A stretch of DNA of 64,000 bases from 62-47 sp044463945 (GTDB lineage Bacteria; Pseudomonadota; Alphaproteobacteria; Rhizobiales; Xanthobacteraceae), in contig JBIQLW010000001.1 of the NCBI GenBank assembly GCA_044463945.1, positions 124,001 to 188,000 on the forward strand, in the 5' to 3' direction. Below the pieces are notes generated by a model. The model was not told the origin of the DNA and searched no databases. It worked only from the letters and a program-made list of their open reading frames with translations. Position numbers and translations under genes: made by a program. Position 1 is the first letter of the stretch; each line of letters opens with the position of its first letter. This document shows, in pieces, positions 1 through 8,746 of the stretch.

Positions 1-1029
1 CCCGGCCCGATCTGCTATGGCCGCGGCGGTACCGTTCCGACCGTCACCGATGCCGCGCTGGTGCTCGGCTATTTCGATCCGGACAATTTCGCCGGGGGCC
101 GCATGACCCTCGATAAACCGGCCGCCGAGGCTGCCATTGCCGAACTCGGCCAGCGTCTCGGCCTGGACATGATGCAGGCGGCGAGCGGGATCACCAAGAT
201 CGCCGAGTTGCAGATGGCCGATATCGTCCGCAAGGTGACCGTCGGCAAAGGTCTCGACCCGCGCGATTTCGTGCTCTTCGCTTTTGGCGGGGCAGGGCCG
301 GCGCATGCCGGCGTCTTCGCGGCCGAACTCGGCGTTCAGAAGGTGATCATCCCGCAGCGCCATACGGCATCAACATGGTGCGCGTTTGGGGCGGCTTCGG
401 CTGACGTGCTGCATGTGCATGAACAGGTCTCGATCATGGCCTCTCCGTTTGAGCGCAAAAAGATCAACGCCATTCTCGAGCAACTGGAGAAACAGGCGCG
501 CGCGGAAATGGCGCATGACGGCATCGCCGAGAACCGGCAGCATCTCCAGTTCACGCTCGACATGCGCCACAAGGGCCAGATCAACGAAGTCGAGGTCTCG
601 CTCGACGACACCCGCGTAGGCGACGGCTTCGAGGGGCCTTTGAAACACGCCTTCTACCGCCGGTATGAGCAATTATACGGCAAAGGTTCATCGTTCTCCG
701 GCGCGAGGCTGGAGATCGTGACCTTCCGCGTGCGCGCCACCGCCGAGATGCCGCGGCCGCAGCTTCCCAAGGCAAGGAACAACTCTCCCATTGTGCCGGA
801 AGCCGGAAGACGCGTCGGGCGAGAGGTGTGGTTTGAGGAAGTGGGAGGTTATGCGGACACGGCTGTCTATGATGGCATGAAGCTGGAAAACGGCAACCTC
901 ATCGCCGGACCCGCCCTGGTCGAGACGCCAGACACGGTCGTCGTGGTCCGTCCGGGCCAGAGCCTGACGCTGGACGCATTCGGCAATTTCGAACTGATGC
1001 TGGGCGCCCGCGCCTTCGATGCGGCCTAG
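1..1029 (+). CDS. Hydantoinase A/oxoprolinase-type protein, C-terminal part
   Basis: The reading frame is open from base 1 to the TAG at 1027-1029, so the 5' part lies outside the window; 342 residues are visible. The glycine-rich segment FGGAGPAHAG (about residue 95) and the following stretch are typical of the C-terminal half of the HyuA/oxoprolinase/acetone carboxylase beta family, ATP-dependent enzymes that act on cyclic amides or activate ketones for carboxylation. A HyuB-type gene starts 16 bp downstream, as expected for the two-subunit enzyme. The substrate cannot be told from the fragment. The family call is secure; the exact reaction is not. Confidence 0.88.
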   Translation, partial: PGPICYGRGGTVPTVTDAALVLGYFDPDNFAGGRMTLDKPAAEAAIAELGQRLGLDMMQAASGITKIAELQMADIVRKVTVGKGLDPRDFVLFAFGGAGPAHAGVFAAELGVQKVIIPQRHTASTWCAFGAASADVLHVHEQVSIMASPFERKKINAILEQLEKQARAEMAHDGIAENRQHLQFTLDMRHKGQINEVEVSLDDTRVGDGFEGPLKHAFYRRYEQLYGKGSSFSGARLEIVTFRVRATAEMPRPQLPKARNNSPIVPEAGRRVGREVWFEEVGGYADTAVYDGMKLENGNLIAGPALVETPDTVVVVRPGQSLTLDAFGNFELMLGARAFDAA

Positions 1030-1045
1030 GAAGGGAGAAGGGACC

Positions 1046-3373
1046 ATGCCCAAGGTCAGCGAGATGGATCCGGCGATCTTCGACGGCGTCAACCAAGCCT
1101 ATGTACCGCCGAAGGAGCTTCGCATCTCCTCCAAGCTGAAGCTGCACCGCGATAGCGATGACAACATCGATCCTGTGACCTACGAGGTCATCCGGCATAA
1201 GCTCTGGAATATCAACGAGGAGCATGGCGCCACGATCCAGCGCATTTCCGGCTCGCCCGTCGCGGTCTATGCGCTCGACCTCAACCCCTCGATCCTCACC
1301 GAAGACGCCGAGTTCGTCTATTTCGGACCCTACATGCAGTATATGTCGGGGGTCGCGGACACGCAGGTGAAGTGGATCCTGGAGAACCGCAGCGAGAATC
1401 CCGGCATCCGGGACGGCGATATGTTCCTTGCTAACGACCCATGGGTCGGCGCGGCGCATCAGATGGATGTGATGCTGATCTGTCCGATCTTCTGGGAGGG
1501 TGAGCTGTTCGCCTGGACGACGAACTGTCTGCACCAGTACGATCTCGGCGGCACGACGCCCGGCAGCTTCTGCCCTTCGGCCGCGTCTGCCTTCGAGGAA
1601 GGCATCCTCATCCCGCCGATCAAGATCGTCGAGAACAACGAGATTCGCCGCGACATCGAGGCCCTCTACCTGCGCTCGTCCCGCAAGCCGGAGATGGTCG
1701 CTCTGGACTTCCGGGCACAACTCGCCGGCTGCATGGCGGCCAAAGAGCGCATTCTCCATCTGGTTCGCCGCTATGGCGCCGCGACTGTCAAGGGCGTGAT
1801 GCGCCGCGTGCTCTCCAACGGCGAAAGCGCCTTTCTGGAAAAACTGCGGCGGCTCCCCGACGGCACCTGGCGCGACCGCACCTATGTGGAATGCGCAGGT
1901 CCCGGCGACCGCAACGTCTACGAGGTCCACATCGCGCTGACGAAGAAGGGCGATACGCTGATCTTCGAGAACGAGGGCACGGCGCCACAGGTCGGTGGCA
2001 TCAACGCGACCTATTCGGGATGGCGCGGCTCCATCATCGTGGCGCTCAACCAGTTGCTTTGCTGGGAGCAGGATTTCGCGGTCGGCGGAGCATTGCGCCA
2101 CGTGGTCTTCGACCCGACGCCCGGCACGATGAATTGCGCAAGCTATCCGGCATCTGTTTCCACGGCGACGATTCAGGCCATGGAGATCTCTCTGTATCCC
2201 ACCTACAACGTCATCTCGAAGATGACCTACAGCGACCCCGCCATGCGCAAGGACATCATGTGCATCGGCGGCACCAGCCAGTGGCCGACGACGATCTTCC
2301 GCGGCACCGACCAGTGGGGCCAGAAGTTCGGCTACATCCTCATCGATCCGATCGGAGGTGCGATCGGCGCCTTCGCTCAGGGCGACGGCATATCGACGGG
2401 CGGCCAATCGCGCACGCCGATCTGCAAGCTGCCGAACATCGAACATACCGAACAGAGCTTCCCAGTGCTGTTCCTTTATCGCAAGGAACTGACCGACTCC
2501 GGAGGCGCCGGGAAATTTCGCGGCGGCCTGTCGGCTGAAACATGTTTCATCGCACACAATACCGACGACATGGTCCACGATACGCTGTCATCGGGCAACG
2601 CCGTCCCGACCTCGACGGGCATGATGGGCGGTTATCCCGGCGCGGTGAACGCCTATCGCTTCAAGAAGGATTCCGACGTGCTCGATTTGCATCGTGCAAG
2701 CCGCATGGTCGAGGATATGGACGAACTGACCGGCAAGGATGTTACGCTTGGTCTGCGCGAGGAGAATTTCCGGCAGGGTCCCGCAGACGTTTACGCGGTG
2801 AGTTGGTCCGGCGCCGGCGGCTTCGGCGATCCGATGGAAAGGGAAGTGGCCGCGGTTGCCGACGACATCGCGCGCGGTGATGTGTCGGAAGCCAGCGCCA
2901 TCGCGATCTACGGCGTGGTGCTGCGGGACGACGGCACAGTCGACGAGGCCGCGACCGAACGGCATCGCGAGAGCATCCGTCGCAAACGTATTGAAGGCAA
3001 GGCGAAGGCGACGAGGACGCTGTCCGGGCCAGTCTTGTTGCAGACTTCCGCCACGATCGACATCCGCTACGAGGGTGAGGCCCGCTATTGTTGCGCGCGT
3101 TGCGCGGCCGATTTCGGTGCGTCCTCCGGAAATTACAAGCTGGCCTGCGTAGCGGCTGAACAGCCGATCAGCCATGCGGTGCCGAACGCCGGCGATCCGC
3201 GTCGGTTCGTCGACGCCGATCCGGTTTTCCGGCAGTTCTTCTGCCCGGGCTGCGGCACGCTGATCGACAACGAGGTCGTCATGGCTGGGTCGGAGCCGCT
3301 GGGGGACATCACCATCGACGCCTCGACATTAAAGAAGCCGCCGGATGCGGCAAGAGAGCGCAACGTGGCTTGA
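1046..3373 (+). CDS. Hydantoinase B/acetone carboxylase alpha-type subunit with C-terminal cysteine-rich extension
   Basis: The chosen ATG at 1046 follows a purine-rich GGGAG stretch and lies 16 bp after the HyuA stop; an in-frame ATG at 1019 would overlap the upstream gene. The product is 775 residues. The first roughly 600 are a HyuB domain (segments DPVTYEVIRHKLW and FLANDPWVGAAHQMD). This is longer than plain HyuB proteins (about 570) and close to acetone carboxylase alpha subunits. The last roughly 95 residues carry CxxC at about 683-686 and CPGC at about 733-736, a probable zinc-binding tail reminiscent of the separate small gamma subunit of acetone carboxylase. It should form the catalytic complex with the upstream HyuA. 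Acetone or acetophenone carboxylase-like activity is possible but unproven. Confidence 0.88.
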   Translation: MPKVSEMDPAIFDGVNQAYVPPKELRISSKLKLHRDSDDNIDPVTYEVIRHKLWNINEEHGATIQRISGSPVAVYALDLNPSILTEDAEFVYFGPYMQYMSGVADTQVKWILENRSENPGIRDGDMFLANDPWVGAAHQMDVMLICPIFWEGELFAWTTNCLHQYDLGGTTPGSFCPSAASAFEEGILIPPIKIVENNEIRRDIEALYLRSSRKPEMVALDFRAQLAGCMAAKERILHLVRRYGAATVKGVMRRVLSNGESAFLEKLRRLPDGTWRDRTYVECAGPGDRNVYEVHIALTKKGDTLIFENEGTAPQVGGINATYSGWRGSIIVALNQLLCWEQDFAVGGALRHVVFDPTPGTMNCASYPASVSTATIQAMEISLYPTYNVISKMTYSDPAMRKDIMCIGGTSQWPTTIFRGTDQWGQKFGYILIDPIGGAIGAFAQGDGISTGGQSRTPICKLPNIEHTEQSFPVLFLYRKELTDSGGAGKFRGGLSAETCFIAHNTDDMVHDTLSSGNAVPTSTGMMGGYPGAVNAYRFKKDSDVLDLHRASRMVEDMDELTGKDVTLGLREENFRQGPADVYAVSWSGAGGFGDPMEREVAAVADDIARGDVSEASAIAIYGVVLRDDGTVDEAATERHRESIRRKRIEGKAKATRTLSGPVLLQTSATIDIRYEGEARYCCARCAADFGASSGNYKLACVAAEQPISHAVPNAGDPRRFVDADPVFRQFFCPGCGTLIDNEVVMAGSEPLGDITIDASTLKKPPDAARERNVA

Positions 3374-3410
3374 ACGAGCCCGTATGTGAACAAAGGGAGG
3401 AAGTGGAGCC

Positions 3411-4475
3411 ATGAGGACCATCGGACTGGTTGGCTTGCTGGTGGCAGCAGGCCTTGCGGCATTGTCCAATCCGGCGCGGGCGGACACGATCCAGTTGAGG
3501 ATCGGCGCTGGTCACCCGCAGGCGGCCATATGGATCGCGACACTGCGCGAGTATTTCATGCCTCAGGTTGCGGAAAGGGCGGCGCGGGCTGGCCATACCG
3601 TCCAGTGGACCGAGGCGTGGGGCGGTTCGGTCTGCAAGCTCGGCGAATGTCTCGAAGCCGTCGAAAGCGGTCTGCTCGACATCGCCGACATCGAGGCCGC
3701 TTTCGAGCCAGCGAAGCTTATCGCGCACAACTTCACCTACTTTGTACCGTTTGGCGCGGCTGACCCGGTCGTGGCGCAGAAGGCGGTCGCCGAGACCTAC
3801 GAGAAGACGCCGGCGCTCGCCAAGATCCTGCGGGACGACTACAGCCAGGTGCCGATCGGCTTCGGCGTGGTCGGCAATTACGGCCTGCTCACGAACTTCG
3901 AATGGAAGGACGTGAAGGAACTGAACGGCCACAAGATCGCCGCCGCCGGCCCCAACCTTCCCTGGTTGCAGGGGACAGGGGTGGTCGGTGTCCAGTCCAC
4001 CCTCAACGAGGCCTATACCTCGTTCCAGACCGGCGTCTACGAGGGATGGATCATGTTCCCGGACTCGGTGCTGTCCTTCAAGCTCAACGAGGTGACCAAG
4101 CAATACACGCCGCTGAATTTCGGCGTGCAGCACACCCCGCTCGTCACGGTCAACAAGGACGTCTGGGACAAGCTGCCCCCCGACATGCGGACCATTCTCA
4201 CCGAGGTCGGCAAGGAATGGGGACGCAAGGTGGCCGAGGCGACCAGGGATGCGACCACGGCCGCGAGCAAGAAACTGACGGACAGCGGCTTCAAGGTGAT
4301 CGCCGACAACCCCGCCGCCAGCGCGGCCTGGGCGAAATCCTTGCCGAACATTCCCAAGACCCGCGCCAAGGAGATCGACGGCAAGGGCCAGCCGGGCAGC
4401 GCGATCTATAGCTATGTGGATGCGTTGAAGGCGGCGGGCGTGCAACTGCCGCGTGACTGGTCGGCCGAGAAATAG
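3411..4475 (+). CDS. TRAP transporter solute-binding protein (DctP type)
   Basis: A 354-residue protein with a clear Sec signal peptide (about residues 1-24, ending NPARA-D), so it is periplasmic. The body, with its IGAGHP start and a segment around YTSFQTGVYEGWIMFPDS, matches the DctP family of substrate-binding proteins that deliver organic acids to TRAP permeases. GGGAGG lies at 3395-3400 and a closer GGAG at 3405-3408. The gene sits 37 bp after the HyuB gene and is followed by a strong terminator and then by DctQ and DctM genes, so it belongs to one uptake operon. The ligand is presumably the substrate of the upstream Hyu enzyme or its acid product; that is inference. Confidence 0.9.
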   Translation: MRTIGLVGLLVAAGLAALSNPARADTIQLRIGAGHPQAAIWIATLREYFMPQVAERAARAGHTVQWTEAWGGSVCKLGECLEAVESGLLDIADIEAAFEPAKLIAHNFTYFVPFGAADPVVAQKAVAETYEKTPALAKILRDDYSQVPIGFGVVGNYGLLTNFEWKDVKELNGHKIAAAGPNLPWLQGTGVVGVQSTLNEAYTSFQTGVYEGWIMFPDSVLSFKLNEVTKQYTPLNFGVQHTPLVTVNKDVWDKLPPDMRTILTEVGKEWGRKVAEATRDATTAASKKLTDSGFKVIADNPAASAAWAKSLPNIPKTRAKEIDGKGQPGSAIYSYVDALKAAGVQLPRDWSAEK

Positions 4476-4486
4476 ACCGGCCGAAA

Positions 4487-4515
4487 CGCCGGCCGACCTG
4501 TCGGCCGGCGTTTTT
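4487..4515 (+). terminator. Intrinsic terminator between binding protein and membrane genes
   Basis: A perfect 10-bp stem (CGCCGGCCGA / TCGGCCGGCG, 4487-4496 and 4501-4510) with a 4-base loop is followed at once by five Ts (4511-4515). It lies 12 bp after the binding-protein stop and 33 bp before the DctQ start. It probably works as a partial terminator that lets the periplasmic protein be made in excess over the permease. Confidence 0.85.
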
Positions 4516-4547
4516 CACACGAGAACGGTCATGGGCATGGCACGGGC

Positions 4548-5078
4548 ATGGGCACAATCCTGGACACGATCTTCCATCGCATTCTCTCCGCACTGAACGT
4601 CGTTGCGAGCGTCTGGATTCTCGGGCTCGTCGCGATCATCTCGGCCGATGTCATCGGACGCAGCGTGTTTCACCATCCGATCCAGGGCGTTCCGGAGATC
4701 GCCAAGTTCTCGATCATCGCGATGTTTTGGCTGCAAACGGCCTACGTCCTGCGGATTGGCGGCCATCTGCGCACGACGCTGGGCTTCGATCTCCTGCCGC
4801 CGGCCGGGCAGAAGATTGTCCTGTGCAGCAATGCCCTGATCGGCTTCGCGATCTTCGCCCTCATCGTCTGGCTGGGCACGCCGGAAATGATGAAGTCCTG
4901 GCGCATCGGTGCCTTCGAAGGATCGGACGCCGCCCGCATCCCGGTCTGGCCTTTCTGGGCGATCCTCGTGATCGGCGCCCTGCTGACGTCGATCCAGTTT
5001 CTGATCGATCTCTGGTGTAGCTTGCGCGGCGTTCCGCGCGAGCCTCACATCAGTGCAATGCCGACTGTGGTGGAGTAG
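4548..5078 (+). CDS. TRAP transporter small permease subunit (DctQ type)
   Basis: A 176-residue membrane protein with four hydrophobic stretches (near residues 15-40, 50-70, 90-110 and 135-155), the size and layout of DctQ. It partners the large permease encoded 3 bp downstream. The start is the third of three closely spaced ATGs (4531, 4537, 4548); only 4548 is in this frame, and no strong ribosome site precedes it, so translation may be modest. Confidence 0.85.
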   Translation: MGTILDTIFHRILSALNVVASVWILGLVAIISADVIGRSVFHHPIQGVPEIAKFSIIAMFWLQTAYVLRIGGHLRTTLGFDLLPPAGQKIVLCSNALIGFAIFALIVWLGTPEMMKSWRIGAFEGSDAARIPVWPFWAILVIGALLTSIQFLIDLWCSLRGVPREPHISAMPTVVE

Positions 5079-5081
5079 GCG

Positions 5082-6401
5082 ATGGATCCGGTCCTTATCG
5101 GCACGCTTTCGGTCATCGCCATCTTCGCTCTGATTCTGATCGGCTTCCACATCGGGGTGGCGCTGGCATTCGTCTCCTTCGTCGGCACCTACCTGATCAC
5201 CGGCCGTTTCAAGGTCGCCGCGAGCCTGTTACAGACGACCTCCTTCAACGCGATCGCCGACTATACGCTAGCCGTCATCCCTCTTTTTGTCGTAATGGGG
5301 CTTTTCGCCACGCAAGCCGGCGCGACGCGCGACCTGTTCGCGGCCTTCGAGATGCTGCTCCGTCGTGTGCGCGGCGGCATCGGCGTCGCGACGGTCTTCG
5401 CCAACGCCGTTTTCGCCGCGATCACTGGCGTATCCGTCGCGTCCGCCGCCGTATTCTCGAAGCTGGCTGGTCCCGAGCTTGACCGGCTCGGCTATGATCG
5501 GAAATTCGGCCTCGGCATCATCGGCTCGTCGGCGCTGCTCGGAATGCTGATCCCGCCATCGATCCTGATGATCATCTATGGCGTCCTCGCCGAGCAGTCG
5601 ATCGGCAGGCTGTTCGCCGCGGGCATTGGACCGGGCATCCTGGTCATCATCGTCCTCTCGGTCACGATTCTGCTGCGGGTGCGGTTCAATCCCCGGCTAA
5701 TCGGGCACGAAGGCCAACGGAGCGAGTCCGACCGCGAGCCGCCTTTGGCCGTGATCGGGCGCACCAGCCCGATCTTCGTCCTGATCGCCCTCGTGCTCGG
5801 CGGCATCTATGCCGGCTGGTTCACGCCGACCGAAGCTGGCGCCATCGGCGCTCTCGGTGCGATCGTGCTGATGCTGCTGCGCGGCAGCCTCGGCGGCGGT
5901 CCGCTGCTCCGCATCCTGCTGGAAACCGGCCAGGGCTGCGCCTCCATTTTCTTCCTGCTGATTACAGCGCAGATGTACAGTCGCATGCTCACTCTCTCGC
6001 GCCTCCCTGAACTGCTGACGACATGGGTCTCCATGCTCAACCTGCCAGGCGGCGTAATTATCGTCGCATTCATCATTGTGCTTCTGCTGCTCGGCTGCAT
6101 TATCGATTCCGTATCAATTCTTCTGCTCACCATGCCGATCATGGTGCCGATCGCCACGAATTTTGGCTACGATGCGATCTGGTTCGGGATGATCACCGTC
6201 GTTGCGGTCGAACTCGGTCTGCTCACGCCGCCCTTCGGGATGGTCGTCTTCGCGATGAAGGCGACATTGCCGGCTGATGTGAAGATCGAGGACATCTTCC
6301 GAGGCGTTATGCCGTTCTTCTTCGCATTGCTGTTTGCGCTGGCGCTGGTCACGATTTTTCCGGAGATCTCGTTGGCGATACCGCAACTGCTGTTCGGATA
6401 G
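5082..6401 (+). CDS. TRAP transporter large permease subunit (DctM type)
   Basis: A 439-residue polytopic inner-membrane protein, the usual DctM length, with many hydrophobic helices. The conserved segment GILIPPS-like is present as LLGMLIPPSILMIIYG at about residues 155-170, and PTEAGAIGA occurs at about 250. It starts 3 bp after the small subunit stop, so the two are translated together. It forms the sodium- or proton-driven channel of the TRAP system with the small subunit and the binding protein. Confidence 0.92.
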   Translation: MDPVLIGTLSVIAIFALILIGFHIGVALAFVSFVGTYLITGRFKVAASLLQTTSFNAIADYTLAVIPLFVVMGLFATQAGATRDLFAAFEMLLRRVRGGIGVATVFANAVFAAITGVSVASAAVFSKLAGPELDRLGYDRKFGLGIIGSSALLGMLIPPSILMIIYGVLAEQSIGRLFAAGIGPGILVIIVLSVTILLRVRFNPRLIGHEGQRSESDREPPLAVIGRTSPIFVLIALVLGGIYAGWFTPTEAGAIGALGAIVLMLLRGSLGGGPLLRILLETGQGCASIFFLLITAQMYSRMLTLSRLPELLTTWVSMLNLPGGVIIVAFIIVLLLLGCIIDSVSILLLTMPIMVPIATNFGYDAIWFGMITVVAVELGLLTPPFGMVVFAMKATLPADVKIEDIFRGVMPFFFALLFALALVTIFPEISLAIPQLLFG

Positions 6402-6545
6402 AAGATCTTGAGCATCTGCATCGACCAGGTCCGACGGTCTCGTCATGCACACCGTGCCGAAGTCCGTGTCTATCTCACGCAAGGTCGCCGAAGGCCGAGC
6501 GAGCGGTTCAGCTTTTTGCTTTATCTGGGTATGGCAGCCGGCCGC

Positions 6546-6557
6546 GGGAGGTGATCG
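6546..6557 (+). promoter_or_regulatory. Very strong ribosome binding site
   Basis: GGAGGTGATCG directly before the ATG at 6558 is nearly the full complement of the 16S rRNA 3' end. It fixes the start of the MaoC-type gene and suggests high translation. Confidence 0.7.
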
Positions 6558-7400
6558 ATGTCGCGCTACGACGACCTGATGGCATTCGAATTTCCAGAGA
6601 TAGAACAAAGCTACGGGCAGCGCGACATCATACTGTATGCCCTGGGTGTCGGGGCGGGGTGGGAATGGTGCGATCCGGCCGAACTCCGCTTCGCCTACGA
6701 AAGGAATCTGGTGCCTCTGCCATCAATGGCGGTGACGCTTGCCTATCCGGGGTTCTGGTATCGAGACCTCAATCCGGGCCTCGACTTCGCACGGGTGGTG
6801 CATGCTTCGGAGCGCGTCGAGATACACCGGCCGCTTCCGATCGCCGCGTCCGTTTCGGCGCGGCCGCGGATCGTCGCGATCCACGACAGGGGCGAGGGGC
6901 GCGGCAGTCTGATCGTCAGCCGCCGCACGATCTTCGAGGCAGGATCGAACGATCCGCTCGCGACCGTCCAGCAGACCGCGTTGTGCCGCGGTGACGGGGG
7001 GCTGGGAGGTCCCTTGGTTCCCGCGCCTGCGCCGCATCCAGTGCCGCAACGGCAGCCCGACCATGTCGTCGAGGCTTCGATATCGCCCCAGGCTGCGCTG
7101 ATTTATCGGCTCTCGGGAGACTATAATCCGCTCCACGTCGATCCGGATTTCGCCAGAGCTGCCGGGTTCGAGCAGCCGATCCTGCACGGGCTTTCGACCT
7201 ACGGCCACGTCTGCCGCCTGCTCGTGAAGGCGCACGGCGTCGACGCATCCATGCGGGTGATGGACTGCCGTTTCACCGCGCCGGTCTTTCCCGGCGACAC
7301 GCTGACGGTGCGGATCTGGTTCGATGGTTCGGCGGCGAGCTTTCAGGCGCAAGTCGGCGCGCGCGTGGTGATCGACAACGGCATCGCCGAATTCGCCTGA
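6558..7400 (+). CDS. MaoC-type double hot-dog enoyl-CoA hydratase (hydratase 2 family)
   Basis: A 280-residue protein. The C-terminal half has the (R)-specific hydratase 2 signature YRLSGDYNPLHVDPDFA (about residues 180-196), with the catalytic Asp and His, followed by ILHGLSTYG. The N-terminal half is a divergent second hot-dog fold, as in the hydratase part of peroxisomal multifunctional enzyme 2. It should hydrate a trans-2-enoyl-CoA to the (R)-3-hydroxyacyl-CoA in the cytoplasm. It is the last gene of the Hyu/TRAP cluster, about 150 bp after the permease, and may process the acyl-CoA made from the same substrate. The family is clear, the substrate unknown. Confidence 0.87.
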   Translation: MSRYDDLMAFEFPEIEQSYGQRDIILYALGVGAGWEWCDPAELRFAYERNLVPLPSMAVTLAYPGFWYRDLNPGLDFARVVHASERVEIHRPLPIAASVSARPRIVAIHDRGEGRGSLIVSRRTIFEAGSNDPLATVQQTALCRGDGGLGGPLVPAPAPHPVPQRQPDHVVEASISPQAALIYRLSGDYNPLHVDPDFARAAGFEQPILHGLSTYGHVCRLLVKAHGVDASMRVMDCRFTAPVFPGDTLTVRIWFDGSAASFQAQVGARVVIDNGIAEFA

Positions 7401-7439
7401 GATGTAGCGTTAGTCAGGTTCCTTTGACCTGGATCATCT

Positions 7440-7830
7440 CTCCCGAGGAGGTTACACCTTAATAACAATCGCTTCGGCAGCTCCACCAGGTCAATGCTCT
7501 GTTGTTGCGCTGGCGTGGGCGAAGCGGTTCGTTCGATCGGCGTAACGCAGTTCACGTATTATCGATGGCGCAAGGAGTTTGGTAGTCTGAAGGACGATCA
7601 GTGGCGTGTCTTAAGGAGCTGAAGAAAGAGAACGGTCGGCTGCGCAACGCAGTGTCGGACTTGACGCGCGAGAAGTTGATCTTGAAAGAGGCTGCTTCGG
7701 GAGACGTCGAAGCCCCTTCCCGCCGTCGCCGCGGCGTCGACCATGTGATGTCGAAGTTGTCTGCTTGGAGTGTTTTGCCTGCAAGGTTCTTGTCCAGCAT
7801 CACTCGATCCAGCGCAGGAAGCCGCCAGAC
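7440..7830 (+). pseudogene. Decayed IS3-family (IS407-like) transposase, orfA and start of orfB
   Basis: Reading across frames gives pieces typical of IS3-family orfA: RSIGVTQFTYYRWRKEFG (about 7535-7590), then after a frame change near 7600 KELKKENGRLRNAVSDL and KLILKEAASG (to about 7695), then after another frame change FACKVLVQHHSIQRRKPP (about 7777-7830), the start of orfB. The rest of orfB with the DDE core is missing. Several frameshifts and the truncation mean it cannot move on its own. It sits exactly at the boundary between the TRAP/MaoC unit and the TetR/RND patch. Confidence 0.75.
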
Positions 7831-7930
7831 CGACCGAATGAAGGGGACTGAGGGCCGATATTATCCGTCTGGCCTCACGCTAGGGCCGCTATGGCCCTCG
7901 TGAGTGATATCGCTCTTGATGGCTTCATCG

Positions 7931-8572
7931 CTAGTCAACCGACATGCCATTGAGAAGCAGCTTGACTGCAATGCGCATCCGCTTTTCTTCGGCTTTGACG
8001 TCAAAATCAATCCCGTGGATTGCGAAGCGCATAGCCGGGCTGACCACGATATTCAGATAGGCATCGGCCGCAATGGTCGCGTCCATCCTGACAAGGCCGT
8101 GATCAACCATCTGATCGAAGAGATTTGCGACCCGCGATACCAGCCGGGACCATCCGTCGCGAAAGGCGAGTTCACCAAGCTCGGGAAAATTTGTCGCCTG
8201 TGCCGCGAGGATCCGCGTAACCGCCTTGGCGCCACTGCTACTGCTCAAAGCAATCAGTTGTCTGCCGAGGCCGGTGAGCTGCTTCTCGAATGATGCTTTG
8301 CTCGTGCCATTGCAAGGAAATTCGGCGGCGGTGGCGAGGGGAGCAAGCCAGCGCCCGATTTCTCGTTTGAGGACCGCCTCGAACAAGCCTCGCTTGTCAT
8401 GATACCGGGCATAAACCGTGGGTTTACTGACGCGAGCTGCCTCGGCCACCGCATCGATGGATGTGGCGTCAAAGCCGCGCTCCAGGAATAGTTCGGTTGC
8501 TGCATCGAGAAGGCGCAGGTCGCGTTCGATAGCCGCTCGTTTTGTCGGGCGCCCACCACGAGATTTCGCCAC
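7931..8572 (-). CDS. TetR/AcrR-family transcriptional regulator
   Basis: The N-terminal helix-turn-helix is clear: LLDAATELFLERGFDATSID, then VSKPTVYARYHDKRGLFEAVL, the TetR signature. The frame is open further upstream (to a TTG at 8707), but the extra residues are basic and unlike TetR proteins, so I take the GTG at 8572, giving 213 residues; there is no good ribosome site and the start is uncertain. The C-terminal ligand domain is of the type seen in AcrR-like regulators. It lies next to a second TetR gene on the same strand and near an RND efflux pair, so it may control efflux or a neighbouring catabolic operon. Confidence 0.85.
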   Translation of the reverse strand: MAKSRGGRPTKRAAIERDLRLLDAATELFLERGFDATSIDAVAEAARVSKPTVYARYHDKRGLFEAVLKREIGRWLAPLATAAEFPCNGTSKASFEKQLTGLGRQLIALSSSSGAKAVTRILAAQATNFPELGELAFRDGWSRLVSRVANLFDQMVDHGLVRMDATIAADAYLNIVVSPAMRFAIHGIDFDVKAEEKRMRIAVKLLLNGMSVD

Positions 8573-8746
8573 TCTGGAAGGTGTCGATTTTAGTTGCGCT
8601 GCCGGGCTGCGTACCAACCCACTGCCGCTTCGAGCGCGAGCCGTTACCCGATGAGTCCTGGGCAAGAGAGAAACCTTTCGATATCTAAGCTTACGAGAAG
8701 CCCACAAAAATCAGAGTCAATGATCCGTCCATGGTCTCGACGACGA

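Noticed and set aside
899..2578. Long minus-strand frame of 559 codons
   Set aside because: It lies wholly opposite the HyuB gene, has no family resemblance and arises from high third-position GC.
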